From Microbacterium kyungheense (GTDB lineage: Bacteria > Actinomycetota > Actinomycetes > Actinomycetales > Microbacteriaceae), in contig NZ_VFPE01000007.1 of NCBI RefSeq assembly GCF_006783905.1, positions 62,001 through 126,000 of the forward strand: 64,000 nt of DNA. The letters are read 5' to 3'. This document shows positions 25,141 through 33,471 of this stretch, piece by piece. Within the stretch, counting starts at the first letter, position 1. Every line of letters starts with the position of its first letter. The position numbers were made by a program, and so were the translations under genes. The notes beneath the pieces are model-generated. The model had not been told where the DNA came from. It was given only the letters and a program-made list of their open reading frames with translations, and ran no database searches.

Positions 25141-25146
25141 AGGCTA
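25141..25146 (-). promoter_or_regulatory. -10-like hexamer TAGCCT for the P-type ATPase
   Basis: TAGCCT reads toward the ATPase with exactly 6 nt to the ATG. Confidence 0.5.
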
Positions 25147-25169
25147 GCGACACGGCCCTGCCGAGACGG

Positions 25170-25210
25170 GGATGCCCCGGCCCTGCGTCGTACGCCGGGC
25201 CGAGGCATCC
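25170..25210 (-). terminator. Terminator-like hairpin after the first malEFG locus
   Basis: Arms GGATGCCCCGGCCC (25170-25183) and GGGCCGAGGCATCC (25197-25210) pair over 14 bp with one mismatch around a 13-nt loop. It lies 14 bp beyond the last permease stop. There is no strong T tract. Confidence 0.55.
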
Positions 25211-25224
25211 ATCGACCAACCTCG

Positions 25225-26202
25225 TCAGCCCTTGGTCGCGCCTGCCATGAGGCCGCGCACGAAGAACCGCTGCAGCGACAGGAACACGATGATCGGGACG
25301 ATCAGCACCAGGAACGCGCCCGCCGAGACGAGGAACCACTGGTTGCCCCATGTGCCTGACAGCGAGTTCAGCGTCTGCGTCATGGGCAGAGAGGTCGTCG
25401 GAGCGAAGATCGTGGCGACGAGCAGGTCGTTCCACACCCAGATGAACTCCAGGATCGCGAAGGACGCCAGCGCCGGCGTCGCGAGCGGCAGGATGATCCG
25501 GAAGAAGATCTGCCCGTGCCCCGCTCCGTCCACGCGTGCCGCCTCGATCACGTCGGAGGGGATCTCCGAGATGAAGTTGTGCAGCAGGAAGATCGCCAGC
25601 GGCATGGCGAAGATGACGTGGGCGATCCAGACCGTCGCGAAGCTGTGATCGACGTCGCGCATCTCCAGCCCCGGGAAGATCTGCACGTCGCCGATCTCCA
25701 GACCGCGGGAGAAGAGGCTCAGCAGCGGCACCAGCGCCATCTGGATGGGGACGATCTGCAGGGCGAACACCGCCACGAACAGCCAGCTGCGCCCCTTGAA
25801 GTCCATCCAGGCGAAGGCGTACGCGGCGAGCGAGGCGATCGCCAGGGCGAACACCGTGACCGGGATCGTGATCGCGAGCGAGTTGAGGAACGACTCGCCG
25901 AGCGTCAGCGCCGTTCCACCCGACGTCAGCGCGTCCTGGTAGTTCCCGAGCGTGAAGTCGGGGTTCGTGAAGACCGTCCACCAGCCGGTCGTCGCCGAAT
26001 CCGCGCCGGGGCGGAACGACGTGATGAGCAGGCCCAGCGTCGGGATGGTCCACAGGAACGCGATCGCGACCGCGATCACCGTGGCCAGCGGCGAGGTGAG
26101 CCGCTTCTGCGCGGCGGACTCGTTGCGGCGGGTCTCGCGCGCCGTCCTGCGCGCTGCGGCCCGATCGAACTTCGGCGTCGTTTCGGTGTCGACGGCGGCC
26201 AT
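25225..26202 (-). CDS. malG: MalG-type sugar ABC transporter permease
   Basis: The 325-aa inner-membrane permease has six helices and the EAA loop EAARVDGAGHGQIFFRIILPLATPA, which contacts the ATPase. It would form the channel with the MalF-type protein encoded just upstream. Its ATG shares one base with the malF stop (TGATG), and GGGAGGTG overlaps that junction. No ATPase gene is present, so a shared MsiK-type subunit encoded elsewhere is presumed. An N-terminal Arg/Thr-rich tail of about 35 residues precedes the first helix. Confidence 0.9.
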   Translation of the reverse strand: MAAVDTETTPKFDRAAARRTARETRRNESAAQKRLTSPLATVIAVAIAFLWTIPTLGLLITSFRPGADSATTGWWTVFTNPDFTLGNYQDALTSGGTALTLGESFLNSLAITIPVTVFALAIASLAAYAFAWMDFKGRSWLFVAVFALQIVPIQMALVPLLSLFSRGLEIGDVQIFPGLEMRDVDHSFATVWIAHVIFAMPLAIFLLHNFISEIPSDVIEAARVDGAGHGQIFFRIILPLATPALASFAILEFIWVWNDLLVATIFAPTTSLPMTQTLNSLSGTWGNQWFLVSAGAFLVLIVPIIVFLSLQRFFVRGLMAGATKG

Positions 26203-27542
26203 CACCGCACCTCCCTCTGCTTGCGGAGCTGGAGAACGTTGTAGACGATCAGCGGCGTCACGAACACGAAGATCAGCACCGCGAGCGCTGCGGAGTGACC
26301 GTAGCTCTGGAAGCGCTGCTGCTGGTTGACCATCTCGAACCCGAGCACCGTCGAGTTGGACCGCCCGCCCGTCATCACCGCGACGATGTCGTACAGCTTC
26401 AGCGCCGCGATCGTGACGGTCGTCAGCACCACGATGATCGAGGTGCGGATGCCGGGCACGGTCACGTTGATGAACCGCTGCCATGCGTTGGTGCCGTCGA
26501 GCTGGGCGGCTTCGAGCTGCTCCACCGGCACGGCCTTCATCGCCGCCGAGAGCACCACCATGGCGAAGCCCGTCTGCGCCCACACGAACGCGAACAGCAG
26601 ACAGAAGGTGTTCACGAGCGGCCACACGTCCAGCCACCTGACCGGCTCCCCGCCGAACGCGACGACGAGGGCGTTGAGGATGCCGATCTGCTCGCCCTGA
26701 CGGTAGTCGTAGACGAACTTCCAGATGAGGCTGATGCTCACCGGGGCGATGGCGAACGGCATGAACACCAGCACCTTGAGGAGTCGCTCACCTCGCGCCC
26801 GCTCCATGAAGGCGGCGTAGGCCAGACCGACCACCGTCGCGAAGATCGGGGCGAAGACCGCCCAGATGAGCGTGTTGATGATCGACCAGAACCCTTGCGG
26901 GTTGGTGAACGCCCAGACGTAGTTGTCGAGGCCGACGAAGTTCGCACCGGTCTTGTCGAAGAACGACTGGATGATCGTCGCGATGCTCGGGTACACGAGG
27001 CCGACGAGGATCGCGATGGCGGCGGGCGCCATGAACAGCGTCAGCTGGTAGACGTAGCCGGCGCCCTGGCTGGCACGGTAGTCGGCCCAGAACAGCAGGC
27101 CGCCGGCGAGGAGGGCGATCGCGATGACGTAGACGACGGCGCCCTGGTAGGGCCGCAGCATCATGAACGCGAGAAAGGGGATGGCGAAGCACGAGATGAG
27201 CCGGAGCCAGAAGTACCCCTTGCCGGCGCGCGGTGCGAACTCGATGAGGACCAGCAGGATCGCGACCACGGCGGCGAAGACCAGCACGATGATCGGGATC
27301 TGGACGATCGGCCCCATGTCGCCGATCCACTGGAAGAACGAGTTGTACGAGAACCCGAGTGAGACCGGCCGGGCGTCCGGGTTGGGCGGGCTGAGGAGCA
27401 GGAACACCACCAGCGCCGCGATGACGATGATCCCGATCGTGACGACCAGCCGCGTCGTGGTGCGCGACGGAGGCTTCCTGCCGCCGCGGGGCGGCGGCGT
27501 CGCCTCGGCCTGATCCGCCGCCGAAGTTGTGGTCTGAGACAT
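26202..27542 (-). CDS. malF: MalF-type sugar ABC transporter permease with extended N-terminus
   Basis: The 446-aa permease has the EAA loop EAAQLDGTNAWQRFINVTVPGI and the core six helices in its C-terminal 290 residues. The first 150 residues add about four further helices, as in long MalF proteins. The ATG at 27542 has an AAGG element nearby. The extracytoplasmic region before the core could contact the binding protein. It is the middle gene of malE-malF-malG. Confidence 0.9.
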   Translation of the reverse strand: MSQTTTSAADQAEATPPPRGGRKPPSRTTTRLVVTIGIIVIAALVVFLLLSPPNPDARPVSLGFSYNSFFQWIGDMGPIVQIPIIVLVFAAVVAILLVLIEFAPRAGKGYFWLRLISCFAIPFLAFMMLRPYQGAVVYVIAIALLAGGLLFWADYRASQGAGYVYQLTLFMAPAAIAILVGLVYPSIATIIQSFFDKTGANFVGLDNYVWAFTNPQGFWSIINTLIWAVFAPIFATVVGLAYAAFMERARGERLLKVLVFMPFAIAPVSISLIWKFVYDYRQGEQIGILNALVVAFGGEPVRWLDVWPLVNTFCLLFAFVWAQTGFAMVVLSAAMKAVPVEQLEAAQLDGTNAWQRFINVTVPGIRTSIIVVLTTVTIAALKLYDIVAVMTGGRSNSTVLGFEMVNQQQRFQSYGHSAALAVLIFVFVTPLIVYNVLQLRKQREVR

Positions 27543-27635
27543 GTTCTGCCTTCCCCCGTCGACCTCGACGGATGAATCGCCCTGGTGCCGGGGCCGCTCG
27601 GCGAGCGTGCGGACCCGGCACCAGGGCGCGGTGGA

Positions 27636-28976
27636 TCAGTCCTGGTAACCCGCCTGGATGTCCTCCAGCACCTGCGGCGTCGGCTTGCCGTCGATCCAGT
27701 CGACCATGCCGCGCCAGAACGAGCCGGATCCGACGGTGGCCGGCATCAGGTCGGACGCGTCGAAGCGGAACACCGTCTCGGGATCCTGCACGATCTTCAT
27801 CGCGTCAGTCAGGAACTCGCTGGACGCCAGCGACGGGTCTGCACCGGTGTTGGCCGAGATGACGCCGCCGAGCTTCACGCGAGCGTCGGCGAACTCCGGC
27901 GTCGACATGTACTCGAGCACCTGCTGCGTGGCCGCGTCGTCCGAGAACGCCGTGACCAGCTCGCCACCACCGGTGACCGCGAGGTCGCCGGCCTGCGGGC
28001 CGGGGAGCAGGAAGGCGTACACGTCACCGTCCGGCGCGATGGTCGGCGTCTGGCCGTCGGCGGTCTGCGCGACGAGGAAGTTCGCCGCCAGGAACGACGC
28101 CTGGTGCGTCAGCGCGCACGTGCCGTTGGCCACCGCGGCGGCGATCGGGTCGCCGAACGCCGTCGAGTTGATGCTCTGGACGTCGCCGAAGCCGGCGTTC
28201 ACGTAGTCCGGGTTGAGCAGGATCTCGCCGACCGAGTCGAACGCCGCCTCGATGTCGGGGTCGGTGAACGGCGTGTCGCCGTCGGCCCAGCTGTCATAGA
28301 CGTCCGGCCCGGACTGGCGCAGGACGAGGTCCTCGACCCAGTCCGTGCCCGGCCATCCGGAAGCCGCCTCCGACGAGAAGCCCGCGCACCACGGCTGGGT
28401 GCCGGTCTTCTCGCGGATGGTGTCGGTCAGCGTGAGCAGCTCGTCCCAGGTGGTCGGGACCTCGACGCCCCACTCCTCGAAGCTCTTCGGCGAGTACCAG
28501 ACGTACCCCTTGAGGTTGGCGAGCATCGGAGCGGCGTAGAAGGTGTCGTCGACCGTGCCGGTCTGCTTCCAGATGTCGGACCAGTACTTGTCGACGTTGG
28601 CCTCGACGTCCGCCGGCGCCTCCTTGACCTCGCCGGTCGCCACGAGCGACTGGAACAGGCCCGGCTGCGGCACGATGGCGATGTCGGGGGCCGAGCCGCC
28701 CGAGACCTTCGTGACGATGTTGCCCTCGAACCCCTTGTCGCCGGTGTACTTGACCGTGATGCCGGATTCCTTGCTGTAGTCGTCGAAGACCTTCTGAAGG
28801 GCGTCCGCCTCGGATCCGGTGATGCCACCGGCGATCTCTACGGTCTCTCCTTCGACGGAGCCGTCGGAGTCTCCCCCGTCTCCGCCTTCGGCGCAGCCGG
28901 CGAGCGCGAGCGCTGCGACGGCGGTCAAGCCCAGTGCGATGAAGCCGTGTCGACGGCGGGATCGCAGTGCAGTCAT
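27636..28976 (-). CDS. malE: Sugar-binding lipoprotein of the first MalEFG-type importer
   Basis: The 446-aa protein has a lipoprotein signal (residues 1-26) ending in the lipobox ALAGC and an acidic linker, then an extracellular solute-binding domain of family 1 type (VEIAGGITGSEADALQKV, GFEGNIVTKVSGGSAPDIAIVPQPG, WPGTDWVED). The ATG at 28976 was chosen for its GAGGAGG site and the signal peptide that begins there. Alpha-glucoside or related sugar is the usual ligand for such systems, but the ligand is not determined. LacI-type operators lie upstream at 29038 and 29159. Confidence 0.9.
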   Translation of the reverse strand: MTALRSRRRHGFIALGLTAVAALALAGCAEGGDGGDSDGSVEGETVEIAGGITGSEADALQKVFDDYSKESGITVKYTGDKGFEGNIVTKVSGGSAPDIAIVPQPGLFQSLVATGEVKEAPADVEANVDKYWSDIWKQTGTVDDTFYAAPMLANLKGYVWYSPKSFEEWGVEVPTTWDELLTLTDTIREKTGTQPWCAGFSSEAASGWPGTDWVEDLVLRQSGPDVYDSWADGDTPFTDPDIEAAFDSVGEILLNPDYVNAGFGDVQSINSTAFGDPIAAAVANGTCALTHQASFLAANFLVAQTADGQTPTIAPDGDVYAFLLPGPQAGDLAVTGGGELVTAFSDDAATQQVLEYMSTPEFADARVKLGGVISANTGADPSLASSEFLTDAMKIVQDPETVFRFDASDLMPATVGSGSFWRGMVDWIDGKPTPQVLEDIQAGYQD

Positions 28977-29037
28977 GGTGTCTGCCTCCTCTTCGAGTCC
29001 GCGGAGCCGCGCGAGCGGGTCCGCACGTGCGAGATCG

Positions 29038-29049
29038 GGAACCGATTCC
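29038..29049. promoter_or_regulatory. LacI-type operator GGAACCGATTCC upstream of malE
   Basis: A near-palindrome with a central CG, as in LacI-family operators, about 62 bp before the malE start. It differs by one base from the perfect site at 29159-29172. Confidence 0.6.
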
Positions 29050-29158
29050 ATGCTCACGCTAGGGGATGCCGCAGAGCCGCACAACGTCCGCGGGTCACAA
29101 GTCGGTAAACAGGGGCGCACGGGTGGCGCGCCCGGACGGTTCGCGGCATGATGAACGC

Positions 29159-29172
29159 TGGAACCGGTTCCA
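29159..29172. promoter_or_regulatory. LacI-type operator TGGAACCGGTTCCA before the regulator gene
   Basis: A perfect 14-bp palindrome 43 bp before the lacI-type gene. With the site at 29038 it brackets the divergent promoters, so the regulator probably represses both malE and itself. Confidence 0.65.
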
Positions 29173-29214
29173 GATTCGGCGACGTCGGCGTCGCCGATGC
29201 GCGAGGAGGACCCG

Positions 29215-30252
29215 ATGGCGGGCATCGCCGAGGTGGCACGGGCGGCGGGTGTGTCGAAGTCGACCGCCTCGCGCGCTCTGACCGGCGGCGGCTACGTGTC
29301 ACAGGCGACCCGCGAGCGGGTGAGGGATGCCGCCACCGCCCTCGGCTACGTCCCCACCACGAGTGCGGTCAGCCTCGTGACCGGTCGCACGCAGACCGTC
29401 GGCGTGGTCATGCCGTCGATGGACCGCTGGTTCTTCGCGCAGGTGCTCGAAGGCGTGCAGGATGCGCTGCTGGAGCGCCGTTACGATCTCGCCCTGTACG
29501 GCGCGCCGCCCGAGTCCGCCGCACGTCGTGAGATGTTCGAGCACTTCCTCGCGCGCAAGACCTTCGACGGCCTCATCGCGATCGGCATCGAGCCGAACGC
29601 GCGGGAGCTGGAGCGGCTCGTGGCGTTCGGCAAGCCGGTCGTGAGCGTCGGCGGGTACGACGTCGGAACGAGCGCGGTGTCGATCGACGACGAGGGCGCC
29701 GCCAGGATCGCCGCCGACCACCTGATCGGCCTCGGCCACCGCGACATCGTGTTCCTCGGCGGCGATCCCGACGGCCGGCGCACCAGCTTCGGCGATGGGC
29801 TCCGGCTCGGCGGCTACCGGTCGGCGATGAGGGATGCCGGGCTGGAGGCATCCATCCGGCACGTCAAGTCCGAGGTGACCATGCCCGGCGGCTACGGCGC
29901 CGCCGTCGAGCTGCTCGGCGACCGTCGCACGCGGCCGACGGCGATCGTCGGCGTGTGCGACGAGGTGGCGGTCGGTGCGATCATCGCGGCGCGGCGGCTC
30001 GGCATCCGCGTGCCCGAGCGTCTCAGCGTCGTGGGGATCGACGACCACGCGTACGCCGACATGTTCTCGCTCACGACGCTGCAGCAGCGCCCCCACCGGC
30101 AGGGACGCGCGGCCGCGGAGCTGCTGCTGCGCCAGATCGACGAACCCGGGTCGCCGACCGATCGCCTCTACGAGCCGTCCCCGCTCGTCGTGCGCAACTC
30201 CACGGCTCCGGTCGACGACGACGCCTCCGCGATCATCGGCGTCGGCCGCTGA
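29215..30252 (+). CDS. LacI-family transcriptional regulator of the malEFG locus
   Basis: The 345-aa repressor has the N-terminal helix-turn-helix (GIAEVARAAGVSKSTASRALTGG) with hinge, then a periplasmic-binding-like sensor (VGVVMPSMDRWFFAQVLEGVQ, VVGIDDHAYADM). The start is the ATG at 29215, since GAGGAGG lies 6 nt upstream; an ATG six codons earlier has no ribosome site. It is divergent from malE with two shared operators, so the transported sugar is the likely effector. Confidence 0.92.
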   Translation: MAGIAEVARAAGVSKSTASRALTGGGYVSQATRERVRDAATALGYVPTTSAVSLVTGRTQTVGVVMPSMDRWFFAQVLEGVQDALLERRYDLALYGAPPESAARREMFEHFLARKTFDGLIAIGIEPNARELERLVAFGKPVVSVGGYDVGTSAVSIDDEGAARIAADHLIGLGHRDIVFLGGDPDGRRTSFGDGLRLGGYRSAMRDAGLEASIRHVKSEVTMPGGYGAAVELLGDRRTRPTAIVGVCDEVAVGAIIAARRLGIRVPERLSVVGIDDHAYADMFSLTTLQQRPHRQGRAAAELLLRQIDEPGSPTDRLYEPSPLVVRNSTAPVDDDASAIIGVGR

Positions 30253-30292
30253 CGCGGGCGGCAGGGCTGGGCGCAACGCCCTCGCGCCTGCG

Positions 30293-31402
30293 TCAGAGCA
30301 GGCCGAGGTCGCCGAACGTCCGGCCCTCCCATGCCACGGCCTCGCACGCGTCCTCGACGCCGTCGACGCTGCGGAAGACCTCGTCGCCGGATGCCGCGGA
30401 CCGGACGAGCCGCGGGTCCAGCGCGGTCGCCGCCGGACCGGTGACCACGGCCTCCAGCACCCGCGTGAAGGCGCCGGTCCGCGCGAGGGGCGCCATGAGC
30501 TCCGAGCCGTGGCGGATGTGTGCGACCAGGTCGTCCAGCAACGCGACGCGCTCGAACTCGTACGTGCGCGGCAGCGGCCGGCCGTCGCGGAAGACGTGGA
30601 GCGTGTCGAGCGTGTAGTGGTAGACCAGGTGGCCGCGTGTGCCGCGCACCAGCACGTACGGCTCATGACGCCGTGCCGCCGTCACCGCGAGCCCCGCGGC
30701 CAGGCGTGAGCCGCCCTGCAGCGTCACCACGAGCGAGGACGTGTCGTCGGTGTCGATGTCGTTCGCGCGGCGCAGATCGGCGTCCACTCCGATGACGTCG
30801 TCCGGTGCCGCGGCGCCCGCGATGGCGAACGCGGTGGCCACGGCATGCGCCAGCGGGTTGGTCACGACGCCGTCGGCGACCAGCCGTCCGTCGATCACAC
30901 GGTGGCCGGCCCAGGGCGCGCGGCGCCAGTACTGCTCCGACCTCGACCAGAGGCCGACCGCCCCGTAGTGCAGCACGTCGCCGATGATCCCGGATGCCGC
31001 CGCCTCCGCGGCGGCCGGCACCCCCGCGCTGCCCAGCGACTGGAACCCCACCTGCACGGCCCGGGAGGCGGCATCCGCTTCGTCCACGAGCGCGCGATGA
31101 TCGGCGACCGACGGCACGGGCGGCTTCTCCAGCAGCACGTGCGCTCCCCGCGACAGCGCGAGCGCGGCGAGGTCGGCATGCGTGGGGATCGGGGTGCTGA
31201 GGATCGCGATGTCGAGCTCGGCATCGGCCAGCATCGCCGCCGCATCCGCGAAGACGCGGGTGGTGCCGGGCACGTCGCCTCCGCCGCGAGGATCGGCGAC
31301 CGCGACGAGCTCGAGGCCCTGTGCGCGGGCGAGCGTCGCGTCGACGTGCGAGCGTCCGTGGCCGTGGACCCCGGCGATCCCGACCCGCAGGCGCTCCGTC
31401 AC
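30293..31402 (-). CDS. Gfo/Idh/MocA-family oxidoreductase
   Basis: The 369-aa NAD(P)-dependent enzyme has the Rossmann motif VGIAGVHGHGRSH, then VAVADPRG, the EKPPVPSVADH motif (catalytic Lys region) and a C-terminal substrate domain. Members oxidise sugars, sugar acids or inositols. Its GTG start overlaps the stop of the LacI-DUF6807 fusion gene (GTGA), so both are co-translated. DUF6807/PmoA-like genes are often found next to such dehydrogenases, which supports a shared carbohydrate pathway. Confidence 0.88.
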   Translation of the reverse strand: MTERLRVGIAGVHGHGRSHVDATLARAQGLELVAVADPRGGGDVPGTTRVFADAAAMLADAELDIAILSTPIPTHADLAALALSRGAHVLLEKPPVPSVADHRALVDEADAASRAVQVGFQSLGSAGVPAAAEAAASGIIGDVLHYGAVGLWSRSEQYWRRAPWAGHRVIDGRLVADGVVTNPLAHAVATAFAIAGAAAPDDVIGVDADLRRANDIDTDDTSSLVVTLQGGSRLAAGLAVTAARRHEPYVLVRGTRGHLVYHYTLDTLHVFRDGRPLPRTYEFERVALLDDLVAHIRHGSELMAPLARTGAFTRVLEAVVTGPAATALDPRLVRSAASGDEVFRSVDGVEDACEAVAWEGRTFGDLGLL

Positions 31403-33255
31403 AGGCCTGCCTCCGTGCGCAGCTGCGGCAGCGCGGCCTCGACCGCGGCGGCGTCCGCGAGCTCGCCGTCCAGCACGTACGCGGTCAGCTCCAGATCGAG
31501 CTCACCGCCTTCCGGGAGCGTGCGCGGCTCGTCCCACGCGACGGCCGGCCCCGCGCCGAGATACTCCGCGAACCGCACGAACCACGGCATCCGCTCCGCG
31601 CCCTGCGTCAGCACGACCGTCGTGCCGCGATCGGGGAACGTGAAGGCCAGCCATTCCGTCGCTGCTCCGTGCACGTCGCGCTCGGTGTCGCCGGCGGGAC
31701 TGAACACGCGCGCGATCTCGGGCGCGAACCGCCAGAAGATCCCGCCGTACCCCGCGCCCTCGCGCCCGTTGGTGGCGGGCGACCCGAACGTGATGGCATC
31801 CAGCGTCGCCTTCAGGTGACTGCGCCAGCGCAGCGCCCAGCCGTTGGCGAGCTCGGCCGAGCGCAGTTCGCGCACCTCGACCAGCTGCGTCGTGCCGTGC
31901 TCGTCGACCCAGCTGAGCCGCTCGTCGAGCACGTGACCGTCGATGTGCAGCCGGTCGCGGCGCTGACGGCCGTGATTGGGCACCATGATGGATCCCTCGC
32001 CGCGCACATAGGTGCGGCCGCCCCAGTAGGACGTGCCGTTGACGTCGGCGATCGCGAGGCTGACCCCGAGGTGATGCGGGTGATCGGTCGGCTCGGTGAC
32101 CGTCAGCGGCGTGCCGGCACGCGAGATGACCGCGTCCAGGTACGGCCGGGGCGACAGCACCGAGTCGACGCTGGTGCCCTCTTCGTATTGTGCGACGACG
32201 GTCGACCCGAGCCGCAGCACGGGGCGTGCCGGGCCCACCCAGCCGCTGGCGTGCGAGGCCGGGCCGGAGCTGCGGCGCGGCACCAGGACCGGCCGGTAGA
32301 AGAGGGGGTGGTCGGCGTTCTCGCCGTCCAGTGCTTGGCGCATGCGATTCCAGGCCTGCCGCCCGATCTCGATCCGCGGGACCGACATGGTCGTCAGCGG
32401 AGGGGCGGCGAAACGGGACTGCGGGATGTCATCGATCCCGACGATGGACAGTTGTTCGGGGACCTCGACGCCGACCTCGCGCAGACGCGACATCAGGCCG
32501 AGCGCGACGAGGTCGTTGAAGGCGATCGCTGCGGTCGCTCCGGTCTCGAGCACCGCGTCGGCGGCATCGTAGCCGGACTCCATGCTCGAACCGGCCGCGA
32601 TGGTGAGGAACTCCAGATCGGGGTACTCGCGCGCGAGCTCGCCGAGGCCCTGCGCGCGTAGCTCGTTGGCGTAGCTGAGCGGCGGGCCCGCGACATAGGC
32701 GATGCGTCGATGGCCGAAGCCCCGCAGATGCACCCCGAGCTCCTTCACCGCGGTCACGTAGTCCACCGACAGCTGCGCCGCAGCGGTGTCGTCGACCCGC
32801 CGGTTCACCACGACGACCGGGGTGGTCCGCTGGATGAGGTCCCGCAGCTCCGCGTCGGGCATGCGGGGCGAGACGAGCACGAGCGCGTCGCACTTGCTGC
32901 GCGCCTCGCTCGCGATCTCGGCCTCCACGCCCACGGCCTCGGCGCTGTCTGCCACGAGCACGCGGTAGCCGTCGCGCGCCGCGGCGACCGTCAGCCCCTT
33001 GAGCACGCCCTGGAAGAGCGGATTCTCCAGATCCGGCACGAGCAGGGCGATCGTGTGGCTGCTCCCCCGCACCAGGCTGCGCGCGGCCTCGCTCGGCGAG
33101 TAGTTCAGCGCGGCGACGGCGCGGTTCACCTTGGCGACGATCGCCGGGTCGACCGTGGCGACGCCGTTGAGGACGCGCGACACCGACGCCTGTGACACAC
33201 CGGCGTACTGTGCGACCTGCGCCATCGTGATGGGGCGCGACGTGACCTCGGTCAA
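31399..33255 (-). CDS. LacI-family regulator fused to a DUF6807/PmoA-like domain
   Basis: The 618-aa protein joins three parts. Residues 1-60 are a LacI helix-turn-helix (TMAQVAQYAGVSQASVSRVLNG) with hinge. Residues 65-330 form the sensor domain (ALLVPDLENPLFQGVLKGL, SIVGIDDIPQSRFAAPPLTTM). From about 350 to 610 a DUF6807-like domain follows, recognised by DHPHHLGVSLAIADVNG, SYWGG and GGIFWRF. The TTG at 33255 is chosen because AGAGAGGA lies 6 nt upstream and LacI proteins usually have about ten residues before this motif. No stop or frameshift is present at the junction. The DUF6807 domain may act on, or sense, the imported compound. Confidence 0.85.
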   Translation of the reverse strand: MTEVTSRPITMAQVAQYAGVSQASVSRVLNGVATVDPAIVAKVNRAVAALNYSPSEAARSLVRGSSHTIALLVPDLENPLFQGVLKGLTVAAARDGYRVLVADSAEAVGVEAEIASEARSKCDALVLVSPRMPDAELRDLIQRTTPVVVVNRRVDDTAAAQLSVDYVTAVKELGVHLRGFGHRRIAYVAGPPLSYANELRAQGLGELAREYPDLEFLTIAAGSSMESGYDAADAVLETGATAAIAFNDLVALGLMSRLREVGVEVPEQLSIVGIDDIPQSRFAAPPLTTMSVPRIEIGRQAWNRMRQALDGENADHPLFYRPVLVPRRSSGPASHASGWVGPARPVLRLGSTVVAQYEEGTSVDSVLSPRPYLDAVISRAGTPLTVTEPTDHPHHLGVSLAIADVNGTSYWGGRTYVRGEGSIMVPNHGRQRRDRLHIDGHVLDERLSWVDEHGTTQLVEVRELRSAELANGWALRWRSHLKATLDAITFGSPATNGREGAGYGGIFWRFAPEIARVFSPAGDTERDVHGAATEWLAFTFPDRGTTVVLTQGAERMPWFVRFAEYLGAGPAVAWDEPRTLPEGGELDLELTAYVLDGELADAAAVEAALPQLRTEAGL

Positions 33256-33433
33256 CGCGGATCCTCTCTTTCGTCAATCATGGGCGTGCGCGAGCACGGT
33301 GCGGCGCATCCGCGCCGGATGAGGGATGCCGCACCGCGGCATCCGGCTCCGTACCGGCTGCCTGCCGGTGCGGTGCCGCCCGGGACCGGACTCCTCATCA
33401 CGTCGGTCCGGCCCCGTGCGGTCTGAGGGCGAC

Positions 33434-33463
33434 GGGCTGCGCCACGGGGGGACGGCGCAGCCC
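33434..33463 (-). terminator. Terminator hairpin after the second sugar-binding gene
   Basis: GGGCTGCGCC and GGCGCAGCCC form a perfect 10-bp stem with a 10-nt loop, 9 bp beyond the binding-protein stop. It would separate the importer transcript from the LacI-DUF6807 operon. Confidence 0.7.
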
Positions 33464-33471
33464 TTCGCCGG

